Source: Sperchopsis tessellata | Lineage: Eukaryota > Arthropoda > Insecta > Coleoptera > Hydrophilidae | Assembly (NCBI GenBank): GCA_033557685.1 | Contig: JAWQRN010000423.1 | Span: forward strand, 1 to 29,905 | DNA: 29,905 nucleotides | Direction of reading: 5' to 3' | In this document: piece by piece, positions 9,561 through 19,754 of the stretch | How the letters are laid out: every line of letters begins with the position of its first letter | How positions within the stretch are numbered: the stretch's first letter is position 1 | Program-made: the position numbers and the translations under genes | Notes under the pieces: generated by a model | What the model was told of the DNA's origin: nothing | The model's input: only the letters and a program-made list of their open reading frames with translations | Databases searched by the model: none

Positions 9561-10507
9561 ATTATGAGTTTAATATAATAACAGATCCGGCCATAGTCAT
9601 AGGTGGAACTGCCAATGGTAAAAATGAGTTGACAATTTCCGAACATACCGAGACCCTACAAAGAGAGCATAGAGAACTAAAAAGTAAAGCTAAGACAAGA
9701 GGGCAAAATATAGAGAATGTGGAACTTTCAAAGACCATTAAAAAGCGAATAAACAAAGATATTAGAAGACAACTATCAAGCCACCCTCCAGGTGATAGAG
9801 CAACATATGAGCTACAAACAAATAAAACAGAGGCTATGATTGGAAAAAAGCAAATAATAACCCTCAGATCTGAAAACAGTGAGAGAGTTAATGACAGAGA
9901 GGAAATAATTAAAGTGGTTAGAAAATTATATGCATATCTTCCGATGAAGTTATTCCATCAATATTACCCTCAGAATTTGCACTTGCTATAGAATGAAGTG
10001 CGGAAAAGCACCCGGAGATGATGGGATCACCTTTGGCATTCTGAAAATTGCAGGAAACGAAAATATTTTGTATTCAAATAGATGTTAGACAAGGATGCAT
10101 CATATCGCCGAAGTTGTTCAGCTTTAGAGTATATTATCCGGCTACTAAATTTGGAACAAAATGATATTACAGTATATGCAGAATATCGTAATTATTTGAG
10201 ATTTGCAGATGATATTGTGTTATTTGCACACACTATTGAAGAGTTCCAAGGAATACAGATTGATCTGGGTTCTGAAAGTAAGTATGTAGGTCTTAGGAGG
10301 AATCTCAGTAAAATGAAACTTATGCTAAATGAGCTTGGCTATGTCATGTGCATGACATGTGAATATCGAGGCCATACTAATCTAAACCGTAAATTCATAC
10401 ATGTATTAGGGTCAGAACATAACGAAGGATGGAAATATTTCTTTAGAGATATCGCAAAGAACAAAACCTGCATGGTGTACAACATGACGTCTAAGCAACA
10501 TATTTAA
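9561..10507 (+). pseudogene. RTE LINE linker and reverse transcriptase, with internal deletion
   Basis: After the endonuclease the frame continues through a charged linker (KTIKKRINKDIRRQL, about 9733-9777) to a stop at 9989-9991. A shifted frame gives KCGKAPGDDGITFGILKIAG (about 10000-10055), the KAPG.DGI fingers block. Only a few codons later comes VRQGCIISPKLFSF (about 10085), which in intact relatives lies around 90-110 residues further on. The palm then follows, ALEYIIRLLNLE and RFADDIVLFA, with the catalytic FADD at 10202-10213 intact, and GLRRNLSKMKLM. The deletion removes the first palm aspartate region, so the enzyme could not work even if the frame were whole. Confidence 0.85.
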
Positions 10508-10522
10508 GTTGCAGATGCCTTC

Positions 10523-10835
10523 GTGTTTGAAATGCAGGATTTTCGATCAGTATATTTTGCCTGTTATGACGTATACTAGTAGGATGTAGATATTAAAGAC
10601 CTGGCATATACAGAAACTCCAAATAACGCAATAATAAGTCAGATATCTTGGAAGACGAGCAGATCATAGATGGTTAAAAGGGGTTAATCATGTGGGAACC
10701 AAGAGGCAACATAAGACCAAGACGAAGACCAAATGACAGGTTGGACTGAGAACTCAGACGTTTTTTGGAAGTTACGTGGGTGAGAAGAGCGCACAACCGT
10801 GTTGACTGGGAGTAACTTGGAGAGGCCTTCGTTCA
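10523..10835 (+). pseudogene. RTE LINE C-terminal region and 3' end (copy 2)
   Basis: This segment is homologous to 65-410. Translated pieces include TWVRRAHNRVDWE, a stop, and LGEAFVHQFPL near 10775-10855, matching the family's C-terminal TWMR.AQDR..W..L.EAF segment, and GTKRQHKTKTKTK from the basic stretch before it. Frames change several times. The coding end is near 10840 and the boundary with unrelated sequence is not sharp. Confidence 0.75.
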
Positions 10836-11275
10836 CCAATTTCCCTTGTCTGTATAGTCGTATTATGTTTTGGTCGTGTTGCACAATTTGAATTTTCAGC
10901 ATCGAGGTCTATACCTAGGCATGTTAAAGCATAGATCTTTCTCATATAACATGTGTCATTATTCTAACTCAGTCCTCGAAGATTTAAGGTTGTTATCGTA
11001 ATTGGTTATATAAACTTTGGTGATCCTTTTTCTATTTTCACCAATTTCTTCATGTCTATGTGATTTGAAAAAATGATTATATAGAGGTATCAGAGGTAGA
11101 ACATGGCATCTTTTTCCTCCAGATAACTTGATCTGCTACCCAGTTTGCGGAATAAATGATTTATTTTTGCGATTTACATGCATAGGAAAGTGTATTCATT
11201 TTGGTATTTTTTCCGACCAATAAAAATAAGTAGTATTTTTGTATAACAAGGAACTAAAACAACTATGAGCCAAGT
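10836..11275. other. Gene-free stretch, nothing recognised
   Basis: May contain the 3' untranslated region of the upstream RTE element. No recognisable coding sequence or internal repeat. Confidence 0.45.
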
Positions 11276-11968
11276 ATGATGAATAGGAAACGGAAGTTCA
11301 GTAATAACTGGAAATCTGCACAGCTAAGTATTCAATCTCAAGTATTAACTGCTATGAGGATACCTGCAATATATGACAGGATGATTAAATATGAGGAGAG
11401 AATTATATATATATATATATATGAATGTAAACCGATATGTGAATACAGCGTTGAAAAATTTATAAAAGTAAATCAGATACACACGTTAGAATTTCGGATA
11501 TATGGAAGAGAAAAACAATATCGTAGGGTAGGTAGTGTAATCGATGATTTATTCGATAAGACTGCACTGAAACAACAACATAAAATTGACAATATAATAT
11601 AAAATAACACACAAAAGGGTGATTAAATACGATGGTGTGCCATCTTATTTCTTGGACTTGGATACGGCCAACAGAACTATTTCTTTATTTATAGACACAT
11701 AACGAAAGTATGAGGTGGTTAACGTAAGAAGATATGAGCTGCATGACAGCCATGGCAACAATCTAGTTATTGTTAAATATGTACCCACAGAAGAGATATA
11801 TCCAAGAAATATATCACAGAGAAACTAATATTACTATTTGATTGACCGCCGGGATATTGGAATAGATGACGATAATTTTGTGGAGGAGAAATATCATATT
11901 GTTAGTTTACTTTTTTCAACTAAAAGCTTAAAGACTCTGCTAACGATGTTCGATATCTCCGCACAATA
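11276..11968 (+). pseudogene. Unrecognised decayed coding region
   Basis: A 108-codon open frame (11276-11602) encodes a basic N-terminal stretch (MMNRKRKFSNNWKSAQ) and, after a small TA microsatellite, the protein-like run YGREKQYRRVGSVIDDLFDK. In another frame, from 11604 to a TAA at 11966-11968, a 121-codon stretch has only two internal stops. It reads like a real globular protein, for example DGVPSYFLDLDTANRTISL, RRYELHDSHGNNLVIVKYVP, YYYLIDRRDIGIDDDNFVEE and LKTLLTMFDI. The two parts would join by one frameshift near 11602. I do not recognise the family. No transposase, reverse-transcriptase, protease or viral hallmark motif is visible. It could be a dead gene of a large mobile element, an old viral insertion, or a host pseudogene. 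Confidence 0.45.
11404..11423. repeat. Short (TA)n tract
   Basis: About ten TA units inside the open frame at 11276-11602, where they are read as alternating Ile and Tyr codons. This is probably a replication-slippage expansion in an already dead gene. Confidence 0.9.
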
Positions 11969-12193
11969 AATATTTATTGCGCCATCAAAATAAGGTTAGC
12001 TTAACTTAAGTTCAGATATAGGCAATTTCACTCATGTCAAAGCAACACAAAACTTTAGACTAGATTCATCTTATACCAAATATTGCTAAACATGTTTCTT
12101 AATACAGTTGTCTACATGGGCCGATCGTATAGATTATATAATTTTACTTTTATTTCTCAATTTGAAAAGAATTAAACCACATGTTTAGTGCAG
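11969..12193. other. A+T-rich spacer
   Basis: Nothing recognised on either strand. Confidence 0.5.
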
Positions 12194-12478
12194 TTATATT
12201 TGCGAGGAATAATTTATGAAAATTATTCTCGAAACGTTAATTAAATTACTAAACTCTTTGTAAGTAAAAATGTTACAGCTATATTCGGTCTTTGAATTTT
12301 TTAAAATAATATTACTTTCGCATCCCAGTAAGTAAAAGTAATCTATGATTTGGTATACTGTATTGTCTATCACTTCCATATTTTGATAGATAAATAAATG
12401 TGAATTACATCCTACCTGTAATTTTATTTCACTGGGTGACCTACGAATGTATTTAATTCCATTCGCACTATGTATCAT
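12194..12478 (-). other. Unrecognised 94-codon open frame
   Basis: An ATG-initiated frame whose product begins MIHSANGIKYIRRSPSEIKL and ends in an Ile/Asn-rich stretch. No domain, signal peptide or membrane segment stands out, and no family is recognised. The upstream minus-strand sequence (about 12479-12600) also has a fairly open frame (MVLTSYDKARLADIICTVC), so a decayed longer gene is possible. Chance is equally likely at this length and composition. Confidence 0.2.
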
Positions 12479-13559
12479 ATTCTATATTGTGAAGCGTGAG
12501 TCATTGAAACATCCCCTGTGTATTTATCGAGAGACAGACTGTACAAATTATATCAGCAAGTCGTGCTTTGTCATAAGATGTCAAAACCATTTCTCGCTGA
12601 AATGGATATGACAGAGAGCAAACTAAAGAGAATAATACATGCCTTGAAATGTTACTGAGAAGGGTCTCCATCTGCTGGATACATTTTCACGATAAAATGA
12701 AATTTCCATAGTTTTATGCATTTCTAATTTTAGCTTTATAAAACAAACGATAAAAAGTTTGCGTTGAGCGCTAAGAAAACTAAAATTAATGAAATTAAAG
12801 ATAAAATTGTGATTTAACCTGCCATTCTATAAATATATTTTCGTTGTTTTCAGAGATTTCGTCGAATAAATACCTGTAGGTTTTGTATGCGACTACATTC
12901 CTTCCACTGTAGTAGGAGACATTATCAAGGGTTGCATCTCTTAGAGGAGATCGCCTCCAACTGATAAGAAATCTCGCTTCCGGTGAAATTTTTAACAACA
13001 GGGCTATTTCCTACTTGAGACTAACTGTATCTGCATTTTATATTTATATTAACTCTAATTAATGTCGGGCAACAATTTTACTACCAGGCAAAGATTATGA
13101 TTTTCTTAAAAAGACAATTTTGACCAGTTTATTAGATTTGACCAGAAATATTGTTATTTCGGCAAATCAGATCATTGATTGAGGTCATCTGAAGGATTGA
13201 GACTTTTAAAGCGAGAAAAAGCTAACTGCTTTCGATCAAGGCAAAACAGTAATCATGTAATTTTCTCTGTAGAATCATTCATGTATGGCAGATAAGGGTA
13301 ATGACATTCGGGTTCCGCTAGTTCGGTCGACTGAGAATTTTGTAACGCATATGGGCCTGCTACTACCGATGTTTCATACCTGTTGGACATGTACCAAGTA
13401 CTTTTTTGGGAATTATTGGAGTCCATGGAATACATAAAAAAGTATAGGGCCAATAAACCAGAAAAATCTTTGTTGAAAATGTATTCTACACAAGCTCGAA
13501 ATAGCCTAAAATTGTCTACATCGATAAGAATACTAGTAGAATAGATATGACATCTTAGA
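12479..13559. other. Gene-free stretch with minor open frames
   Basis: Contains short minus-strand frames at 12795-12998 and 13253-13576 that I do not recognise and would not call as genes. Small direct repeats of TTTGACCAG occur near 13118 and 13137. No transposon motif was seen until the LINE remnant that begins near 13560. Confidence 0.45.
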
Positions 13560-14220
13560 TAACTTCTTCTGAACACGACAATCTACTGTTCAACAGAGTC
13601 ATCTTGCTGCTGAATTCATAATTGATGCGTTTAGTCAGAAATTGCATACAGGAACTATTATGCTAGACGTAAAGAAAGTATTTTAAAATGCTTCAATTAA
13701 AGCTTCTCCAGTTCATAATAGAATATAATTGCTTTTTACTTAATTACGGGGGTATACTGAACACAATCAAAGCGTATATTATGAATTGCAATTATATTTC
13801 TATTGCAAATGTAGAATTAAATAACACATATTCCCCAAATAAGTCATGTAATGTCACACTTATCAAATGTCCTTCCTTTCCCTATGTTGTAAGACAATTT
13901 TCGTTGTATTCAATGTTATAATCAAGTTCAAATTTTTCATTACAATTTCTAATAATACAGACAAATCATGAACATAATTTTTTTTAAATACCAAAGTTGA
14001 GGATGAAACTTTCAGCCCAACTTCCAACGTTATCCAAGACAACAAGATCAAAATCTATAAGACTATTGTTTCGCCCAGATCTATCTGGGGTTATTCCGCT
14101 AAAACCCACCGCCGATCACTTTAGACAGTCCACACCAAGTTATTAAGACATATCTTTCAAAACAATTGAAAATTGCCGAACATTTAATGTTTGCTATTAT
14201 TAGGAAACTTAAGAACTATG
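13560..14220 (+). pseudogene. Jockey-like LINE reverse transcriptase remnant
   Basis: Near 13610-13685 a frame reads EFIIDAFSQKLHTGTIMLDV followed by KKVF. This is the Jockey-clade palm block in which an aspartate precedes EKAFD; here the second aspartate is lost (KKVF then a stop). Near 13750-13840 come NTIKAYIMNCNY and ISIANVELNNTYSP, corresponding to the block before the GVPQGS motif. That motif and the YADD block are absent. From about 14040 NKIKIYKTIVSPRSIWGYSA, KTHRRSL, a stop, and TVHTKLLRHIFQN follow, the thumb region with the KLYKT..RP...YG..VW pattern. Large pieces between these blocks are missing, and no endonuclease was found upstream. Confidence 0.72.
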
Positions 14221-14606
14221 AATAATTTATACAAGAAATTTGAAGTAATATTCAATTTAATTAAATGCAGCTTATAGCAAGCAATAATAGTTTTTTAGTG
14301 ATAGATAGTGTAAAAGTTTTAAGTCCGATGCTTAGATAAATGATTTCGAAGATTGGAGCCATCTATCATAAAGTATCTTTGGACATGAAAGTTTAATTTC
14401 TCATTTTGATGCATGACATACAGTTATGCAATTAAAGAAATTCGTTTCGTTAAAGTATTAGAAAGGGTAATAAACACCACTAACTTTAGCTAACAGTAAT
14501 TTTGCATTTAGAGGATATGTTAAATCATCAATCAAGGTCAACGAGGTAAACTTATATATTTTCAAATAACTATCAATTTATGAGCCAATTTTAAATTATT
14601 TATTTG
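14221..14606. other. A+T-rich spacer
   Basis: Nothing recognised. The N-terminal zinc-finger part expected for the downstream hAT transposase should lie here but cannot be discerned. Confidence 0.45.
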
Positions 14607-15879
14607 TAGACAAATCTGCAAAAATAAAATACTTATGCCCCCAAATTCAGAACGAAGTTATTGATTTACTAGAAAACGAAGTAAAGAAAACAGCTTCCCC
14701 TCTTTTAAATTGTACTTGATGGTACGCAAGACATTGCTAAAATAGAACGGTTAGCCATTATAATTCGATATCTTAAGTGAACTAAAGAAAACAAAATTGG
14801 TTTTAAATTAATGAGACTTTACAAAATGTTTTAAATGATATATACAAAGTTGCGAGATCAAGTATAGGACGGTGGCGCAAATATGAAGGGGAAATATAAC
14901 CAGTTGCAAAAGAAATGTTGAAGATGGCTCCAAATGCACTATATATATTCATTGTTAGTAATGAGTAAATAAATCGATTTCGTTGAAAGTATTTATGCAT
15001 ATTTTGCAGTTAAAAGACTTTGCTATTGTCCGTTTCTAAAAGCAAAAAACACACTTTAAAACGTTTAAACCCCACTCGCTGATCTTCAAGAAATGATACC
15101 TTGTCCGCTTTGAGCTTTCATTACATCGATTTACTTCAAGCAGTTCCAAAAATTATTCTAATTTCAGAAAACGGAATGACGCAATATGTAAAAATAAAAT
15201 ATTTTCATATAGTTATCCAAACAGAACTTCATTCCATGTTGTTTCAAAATTATTGCAATAAATCATTATGGTTTACAAAATGCCTCTCATTTATTGCAAA
15301 AATGTGGTCAAGTTGAGAAAGGATTTTTAATATGTGTTAACAACTGCAGCAAATTCAACGAAATTATGGGATATAGAGATTAAGTTTGAAAATAAAAGAA
15401 AGCAAAAAGTTAAAAGACACTGCGTTGAAGTATTGTATTTAGCTTCACTTTAGATATAGTAATAAGACAGATTTATAAGTTTGGAAAATAATTTATGGGT
15501 TGTATACGACGATAATTTATTTCAGTTAGATAAGCCATGAATAAAAAGTTATGCTGATCATTTATCTACAGATTTCCATGACAATCATTTACATTTACAA
15601 AAACTGTCAATCTGTCCTGTCTACAACATTTAATGAAATAAGCACAGCTCTAATATTATTTTGATTCCCGTTTCAACTACAGGCGCTGAAAGAACGTTTT
15701 CCAAACTAAAATTATTTGAATCCTACTTAATAAATTCAATGGAACAGACACGTTTATCCAGTTTAGCAATGTTAGGAATATTAAGTGAAAGAGCTTATCA
15801 ATCAAATTTAGAAGAGGTAATTAAGAATTTGCTTTACATAAAACAAGAAAAATATAATTTTATATTAATAATATATTAG
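14607..15879 (+). pseudogene. hAT-superfamily transposase (ZMYM1-like) remnant
   Basis: Blocks appear in the order known for ZMYM1-like hAT transposases. KYLCPQIQNEVIDLLENEVK (from about 14628) precedes the first catalytic Asp region, which is broken. DGGANMKGKYNQLQKK (about 14865) corresponds to the G.DG(A).M.G segment. LKRLNPTR, a stop, and SSRNDTLSALSFHYIDLL (about 15055-15140) matches the L...TRWS.R block, with Trp changed to stop. IPVSTTGAERTFSKLKLFES and LSSLAMLGILSERAYQ (15664-15800) is the C-terminal hAT dimerisation domain, open for the last 72 codons. About 100-150 residues between the third and fourth blocks cannot be read. Terminal inverted repeats and an 8-bp target duplication were not found. 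Confidence 0.82.
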
Positions 15880-16132
15880 AAGCTAGTAATTTATTTGACC
15901 AAACTGAAACAGTATTTTTTATTAGTAGTACAGTTTTATTTTGTTTGCAAATTCTCAAAAATGTTACTACTTATTTTATTATTTTAAATACTTCGTATGA
16001 GTTTATATAATTTGTGTGTTAATAAAAAATCTGTCTAATGAATTTAGAACAATAAAAGTTGAGATCTGATACGTTTTTAAATGCGGGTCTTCATTTAAAT
16101 ACGTTATTACAGTACCTATATGATGAATGTTA

Positions 16133-16223
16133 TACAAGGTTCAACAAAAATACCGGAACACCAAAATATTTCTAAAACAGAAAAAAATTTAAAAAAATGT
16201 TCAATCAAAGTTTCTTGGATTTA
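16133..16223 (+). repeat. Left terminal inverted repeat of mariner-like element
   Basis: Pairs with 17625-17704. The inner block AAAGTTTCTTGGATTTA (16207-16223) is identical to the reverse complement of 17625-17641. The outer part pairs through GGTT, TACCG and AACAC blocks with small gaps. Confidence 0.87.
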
Positions 16224-16360
16224 AGCTAACTATCATAGAAACGTATTTTGAATATAATATATGACAGTTCCAAATAAAAGTCAGTTGTGAGTTTCTATCA
16301 TAAGAAAAGGTAAATAAGAATACAAAAACAATATGAAATTAATCACCCATTTTTAGCTTA

Positions 16361-17330
16361 ATGAATCAAGTGATCGAATATGAGCGAATAACTTTGTTAA
16401 TGATTATTGGAATTGTTAATAGAAGGATATCGTTAAGAGATGCAAGAAATTTGTTTAAAGAAATGTTTCTTAACAGAAATCCAAGAAGTGTAAACAAAAC
16501 CTAGATCGTTATGAAAATTTTCATTCCATAACCAATGCGAGGGGAGCGTGTCGGTAAAAAACTGCAATCACTCTAGAACAATCGCAGGAAATAATGGATC
16601 GAACAGCTTACATTAGATCACGGGGTGAGTCAAGCATCAATTCGTAGAATTCATAAAAAATAAAAAGCTTATCTTTATAAGGTCCAATTAATGCACTAAT
16701 TGATGGAAGATAATCCAGATAAGAGATAGTTTCCGACAATCACCAAAATCCTGCCGTTTTAAAAAAAACATAATTTTTGATGAGACCACATTCTGTTTAA
16801 ATGGTTCAGTAAACAGCCACAATTACAGGTATTTGTAGAGAGAGAATCCGCATTATGTTGAAGAAATTTATACTCATTATCCTCAAAAATTTAACCTTTG
16901 GTTAGGTGTCATTGGGAATAGATTAGTAGGACGATTTCTTATTGCTTAGCTTTACTACAATATGAAGTAATACTGGACCTCGGTAATATCTTCAACGAAG
17001 ATCAACTAAATAGGATCTGGTTCGAACAAGAGCCTCGCCTCATTACGGCACCCAAGTTCGAAACTATTTAAATATAGTTTATCAGAAAGATGGATTAGAA
17101 TTCATTGAATGGCCGCCAAGATCGCCGGATTTACAGATATGAAATTTCTCCATTTGGTGACGCCTGAAATCGAAAGTTTATATCAATAGACTACAAAATA
17201 TTGATGAGTTAAGGCAGAGGATAAGCGAGAAGTTCAGAATATTAATGACGAATATTTAGAAAACTGTTTACGAGAACTTTTGAAGAGGTTGGGGCATTAT
17301 CAAGCCGCTCAGAGTAGGTAGTTCGAACAT
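16361..17330 (+). pseudogene. Mariner-like transposase with DUF4817-type N-terminus
   Basis: The frame opens at ATG 16361 and reads NRRISLRDARNLFKEMFLNR, the helix-turn-helix region typical of arthropod-type mariner-like transposases, before a stop at 16502. After shifts come ASIRRIHK and YKVQLMH. IFDETTFCLNGSVNSHNYRY (from about 16770) keeps the first catalytic Asp, followed by HYPQKFNLWLGVIGNRLVGR. IFNEDQLNRIWFEQ then breaks exactly where QQDGA should follow, so the second Asp is lost to a frameshift. SPHYGTQVRNYLNIVYQKDG and IEWPPRSPD, with the third Asp, follow (about 17034-17130), then SKVYINRLQNIDELRQRISE. Transposition could not occur without an active copy elsewhere. Confidence 0.87.
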
Positions 17331-17624
17331 TTACTTTTATTTAATTGTTTTGGTTATTTGTTTTTGATTTTGTTATTTTTGTTACCGATTTATTAAAATG
17401 AATGTGTATGTATGTGGGTAAAAAATTTTAATTTCATGTTTAGTAGTTTTGACTAAATGCTTGTAACTAGAATATTAAGCGTTTCATAAAAAAAAAATAT
17501 GTTTATAAAAGATTTTTATAATTAATTTTAAACTTCATAAATGTAAAAATATACCGAGTGTTCTATTTAAAAAAAGCAAATTAATGACATTTTTATTACA
17601 AGTATATTTAAATGTTTGCTTAAT

Positions 17625-17704
17625 TAAATCCAAGAAACTTTAGTTTTCAAATTTTATACGGTTTAAGAAACATTTACGTGTTACGGTAATTATGACTAAC
17701 CCTA
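17625..17704 (-). repeat. Right terminal inverted repeat of mariner-like element
   Basis: The reverse complement of this stretch starts TAGGGTTAGTCATAATTACC and aligns with the left end. It is about 11 bases shorter than the left arm because of gaps in the middle part. Confidence 0.87.
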
Positions 17705-17706
17705 TA

Positions 17707-18239
17707 AATTCAGCATATACAACGCAGAAATGGAAAACTATAGCAACATCTTAGCTATAACTACATGAAAATTGTTGAAACAACCTACGACAGAGAATGA
17801 ATTCCTCTAGCTGTACGCGTACATCCATATACATTCCACTTTGAAAAAATAATTACGTTTCCACTACTACCTACAGAATGTATATTTTAAGTTGTGTCGT
17901 TATATTTTAGTAAAATATCTGATCTACAATCATACCTGGCATAAGGAAACAAAGGAGAATTAAAACCAAGAAGTAGGGAAATTGTAATCCTTTGAATAAA
18001 TTCCATGTTGATCCATAATTTCCACATGCATAACCAAATAATGAGGTGCTCTGAAAATTTTAAAGTTTAATAAGGCAGGACGAACGGGCTGAAATATGCG
18101 TCTATTCAAATGTTGTTTGGATGCCTAAAATCCGGAGGACACTATTATACATGCATATTAAGCGAGCACTGTATCAAAGAGTTAGGTACAAGCAATTTGT
18201 TAAGTAACACAGTTGGCAATAATACATTTACAAGCCTCA
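17707..18239. other. Gene-free stretch, nothing recognised
   Basis: A+T-rich sequence without protein similarity or internal repeats that I could find. Confidence 0.5.
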
Positions 18240-18415
18240 ATGCACTCTAATTCCTGGCGTAAGATCATAAATTATGGCCCCTGCTCTTAAACTAAGTCTG
18301 CACCGCCGACCCCTCTGGCAGATTCTGCGCCCCCTCCGGTGTAGAAAATGTCTTCATTCATACGCCTGTTTACGCGTAAGGCCGCTCTTGATCCTTAAAC
18401 TCGCGGTTGTGTTCC
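18240..18415. other. GC-richer patch with CpG dinucleotides
   Basis: About half G+C against roughly a third for the surroundings. It includes CACCGCCGACCCCTCTGGCA, CCCCCTCCGG and GTTTACGCGTAAGGCCGC. There is no convincing open frame, tRNA-like B box or terminal repeat. It could be part of a SINE, an exon fragment, or an inserted piece of a different composition. I see nothing that decides between these. Confidence 0.4.
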
Positions 18416-18797
18416 ATTTGCTATAAATTCTAATAAAACGTCTTAGGCTACATTTTGGCTGTGTTGTGTTCTCCGGCGTTGAATTGGAAATAAAACAGAG
18501 CCATTGTTAAATAAAGAATAACATTTTCTATTTTCTCCAAGAAAGCCAACGTCCTGAATAAAAGACAAAATAATGTTGAATATTCTGTCACGAAGTTTTC
18601 GTAAACATCCAGCTCTACGGCTCTAAATGCATGCTGCTTTTCTTTATTCTTATTTCAAGCAAGTCCCTTGAAATTATCAATTTCTTTGTAGCAAGTCTGA
18701 CGCATGAATCTTTAGTAGAAATGATGTTTATTAAATTGTATTCTCATTGTCCCCCCAACATTATTTTTGGAACGTAGTGTTTTGACATACAAAAGTT

Positions 18798-18799
<2 letters not shown>
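18416..18799. other. Spacer, nothing recognised
   Basis: No coding similarity. Composition returns to A+T-rich towards the (TA)n tract. Confidence 0.5.

Positions 18800-18850
<51 letters not shown>
18800..18850. repeat. (TA)n microsatellite
   Basis: About 25 uninterrupted TA units. Confidence 0.97.
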
Positions 18851-18852
<2 letters not shown>

Positions 18853-19750
18853 GCTATTACTATGGTAAACATGTTAGATTAAAAATATATTAGTAATCAG
18901 ATTCTACACAAATATATCCTATATTATTACATTATCACAAAATAAAACATGAATTACCAAGTGAAAGAAAGGACACAGACACGAACGAACGCAAAATGAA
19001 ATGAATTCGTGTAAAATTCTGCCAAATTCTAAAATCGTACCATTATGATATATTTATTATTTTGATGGAAAGAGAGATGATCAGTAAGGAAATAGGCTAG
19101 TTATAGTACAAGCCAGTATTTAATAAAATTCCTCCTCGCAAAAATTATGTTCTTTGTATGTGACATTTTCTTTCAATGGAAACAAAACTGATGCAATCGG
19201 TAGGATACAACTTAACGATTTAAATAAGCAGCGTCAAACTTATTTGTAAAAACAAATTAATTGCATATCCAACAGAACAACTACCGAGGAATCTCAAGAG
19301 GAGCAGTGAAATGCAGTAGACCTTGAAAAAATCGTCGGTTCAGACTACTAGAATAAGAAGACCCGAAAAATATTATTGACCATGCTTACTTGTCATACGT
19401 ATATTTACTCCGCAAACATTTTATCAAAACCTTCGATCTAAACCAGCGAAATAATTCCTTCTTCGAAAGATTAACTTCCATTGCAATTCCCTGGAGTATA
19501 ATGAATTTCATGTACATTTGGCTTAGTGTACATAGGTCAGACAAAAATAATGGTCTCCACTCACTCTAGAGAACATGAAAGGTAACCCAGTCTCAAACAG
19601 TTTTCTATATCTCCATTAGTTGAACATAAATTAGAAACAGACCATAATATTATCTTTAAGGACATACTAGTTATCACCAAATCCGGAAAATCTGAATCGC
19701 TATAATGGGTTTCCTCTCGGTCGGTAAGCTTTGAAAAATCCTTTTATTCT
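18851..19750. other. Gene-free stretch, nothing recognised
   Basis: No recognisable protein on either strand. The right-hand end, from about 19550, is less A+T-biased and may be the outer part of the repeat that follows, but there is no second copy in the window to test this. Confidence 0.5.
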
Positions 19751-19754
19751 ATGA

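Larger units (their letters stand above)
8842..10835 (+). mobile_element. RTE-type LINE, internally deleted and dead
   Basis: A non-LTR retrotransposon with apurinic-type endonuclease, linker, reverse-transcriptase palm and C-terminal region in the normal order on one strand. The three parts are annotated separately. Its 3' end is shared with the fragment at 65-410, in the same orientation and about 10.4 kb apart. The reverse transcriptase lacks roughly a third of the domain between the fingers and the palm, and the frame is broken several times. No target-site duplication or 3' microsatellite was identified, so both outer boundaries are approximate. Confidence 0.85.
16131..17706 (+). mobile_element. 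Mariner-like element, nearly full length, dead
   Basis: Long terminal inverted repeats (16133-16223 and 17625-17704) flank a transposase pseudogene of the IS630-Tc1-mariner group. TA dinucleotides stand at both outer edges (16131-16132 and 17705-17706), as expected for TA target duplication. The total length is about 1.57 kb. Because both ends read TATA, each boundary is uncertain by two bases. It is the best-preserved unit in the window and would serve as a reference for its family in this genome. Confidence 0.87.

Noticed and set aside
13253..13576. Minus-strand 107-codon open frame as a gene
   Set aside because: Its translation resembles no family, and its right end overlaps the start of the Jockey-like LINE remnant on the plus strand.
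16140..17640. Mariner-like element and the 4437-4888 fragment as copies of one family
   Set aside because: Their C-terminal translations differ clearly (EEIYTHYPQ and WPPRSPD type against RSCDLK and KRVEVCKKSQ type), so they are separate mariner-like lineages.
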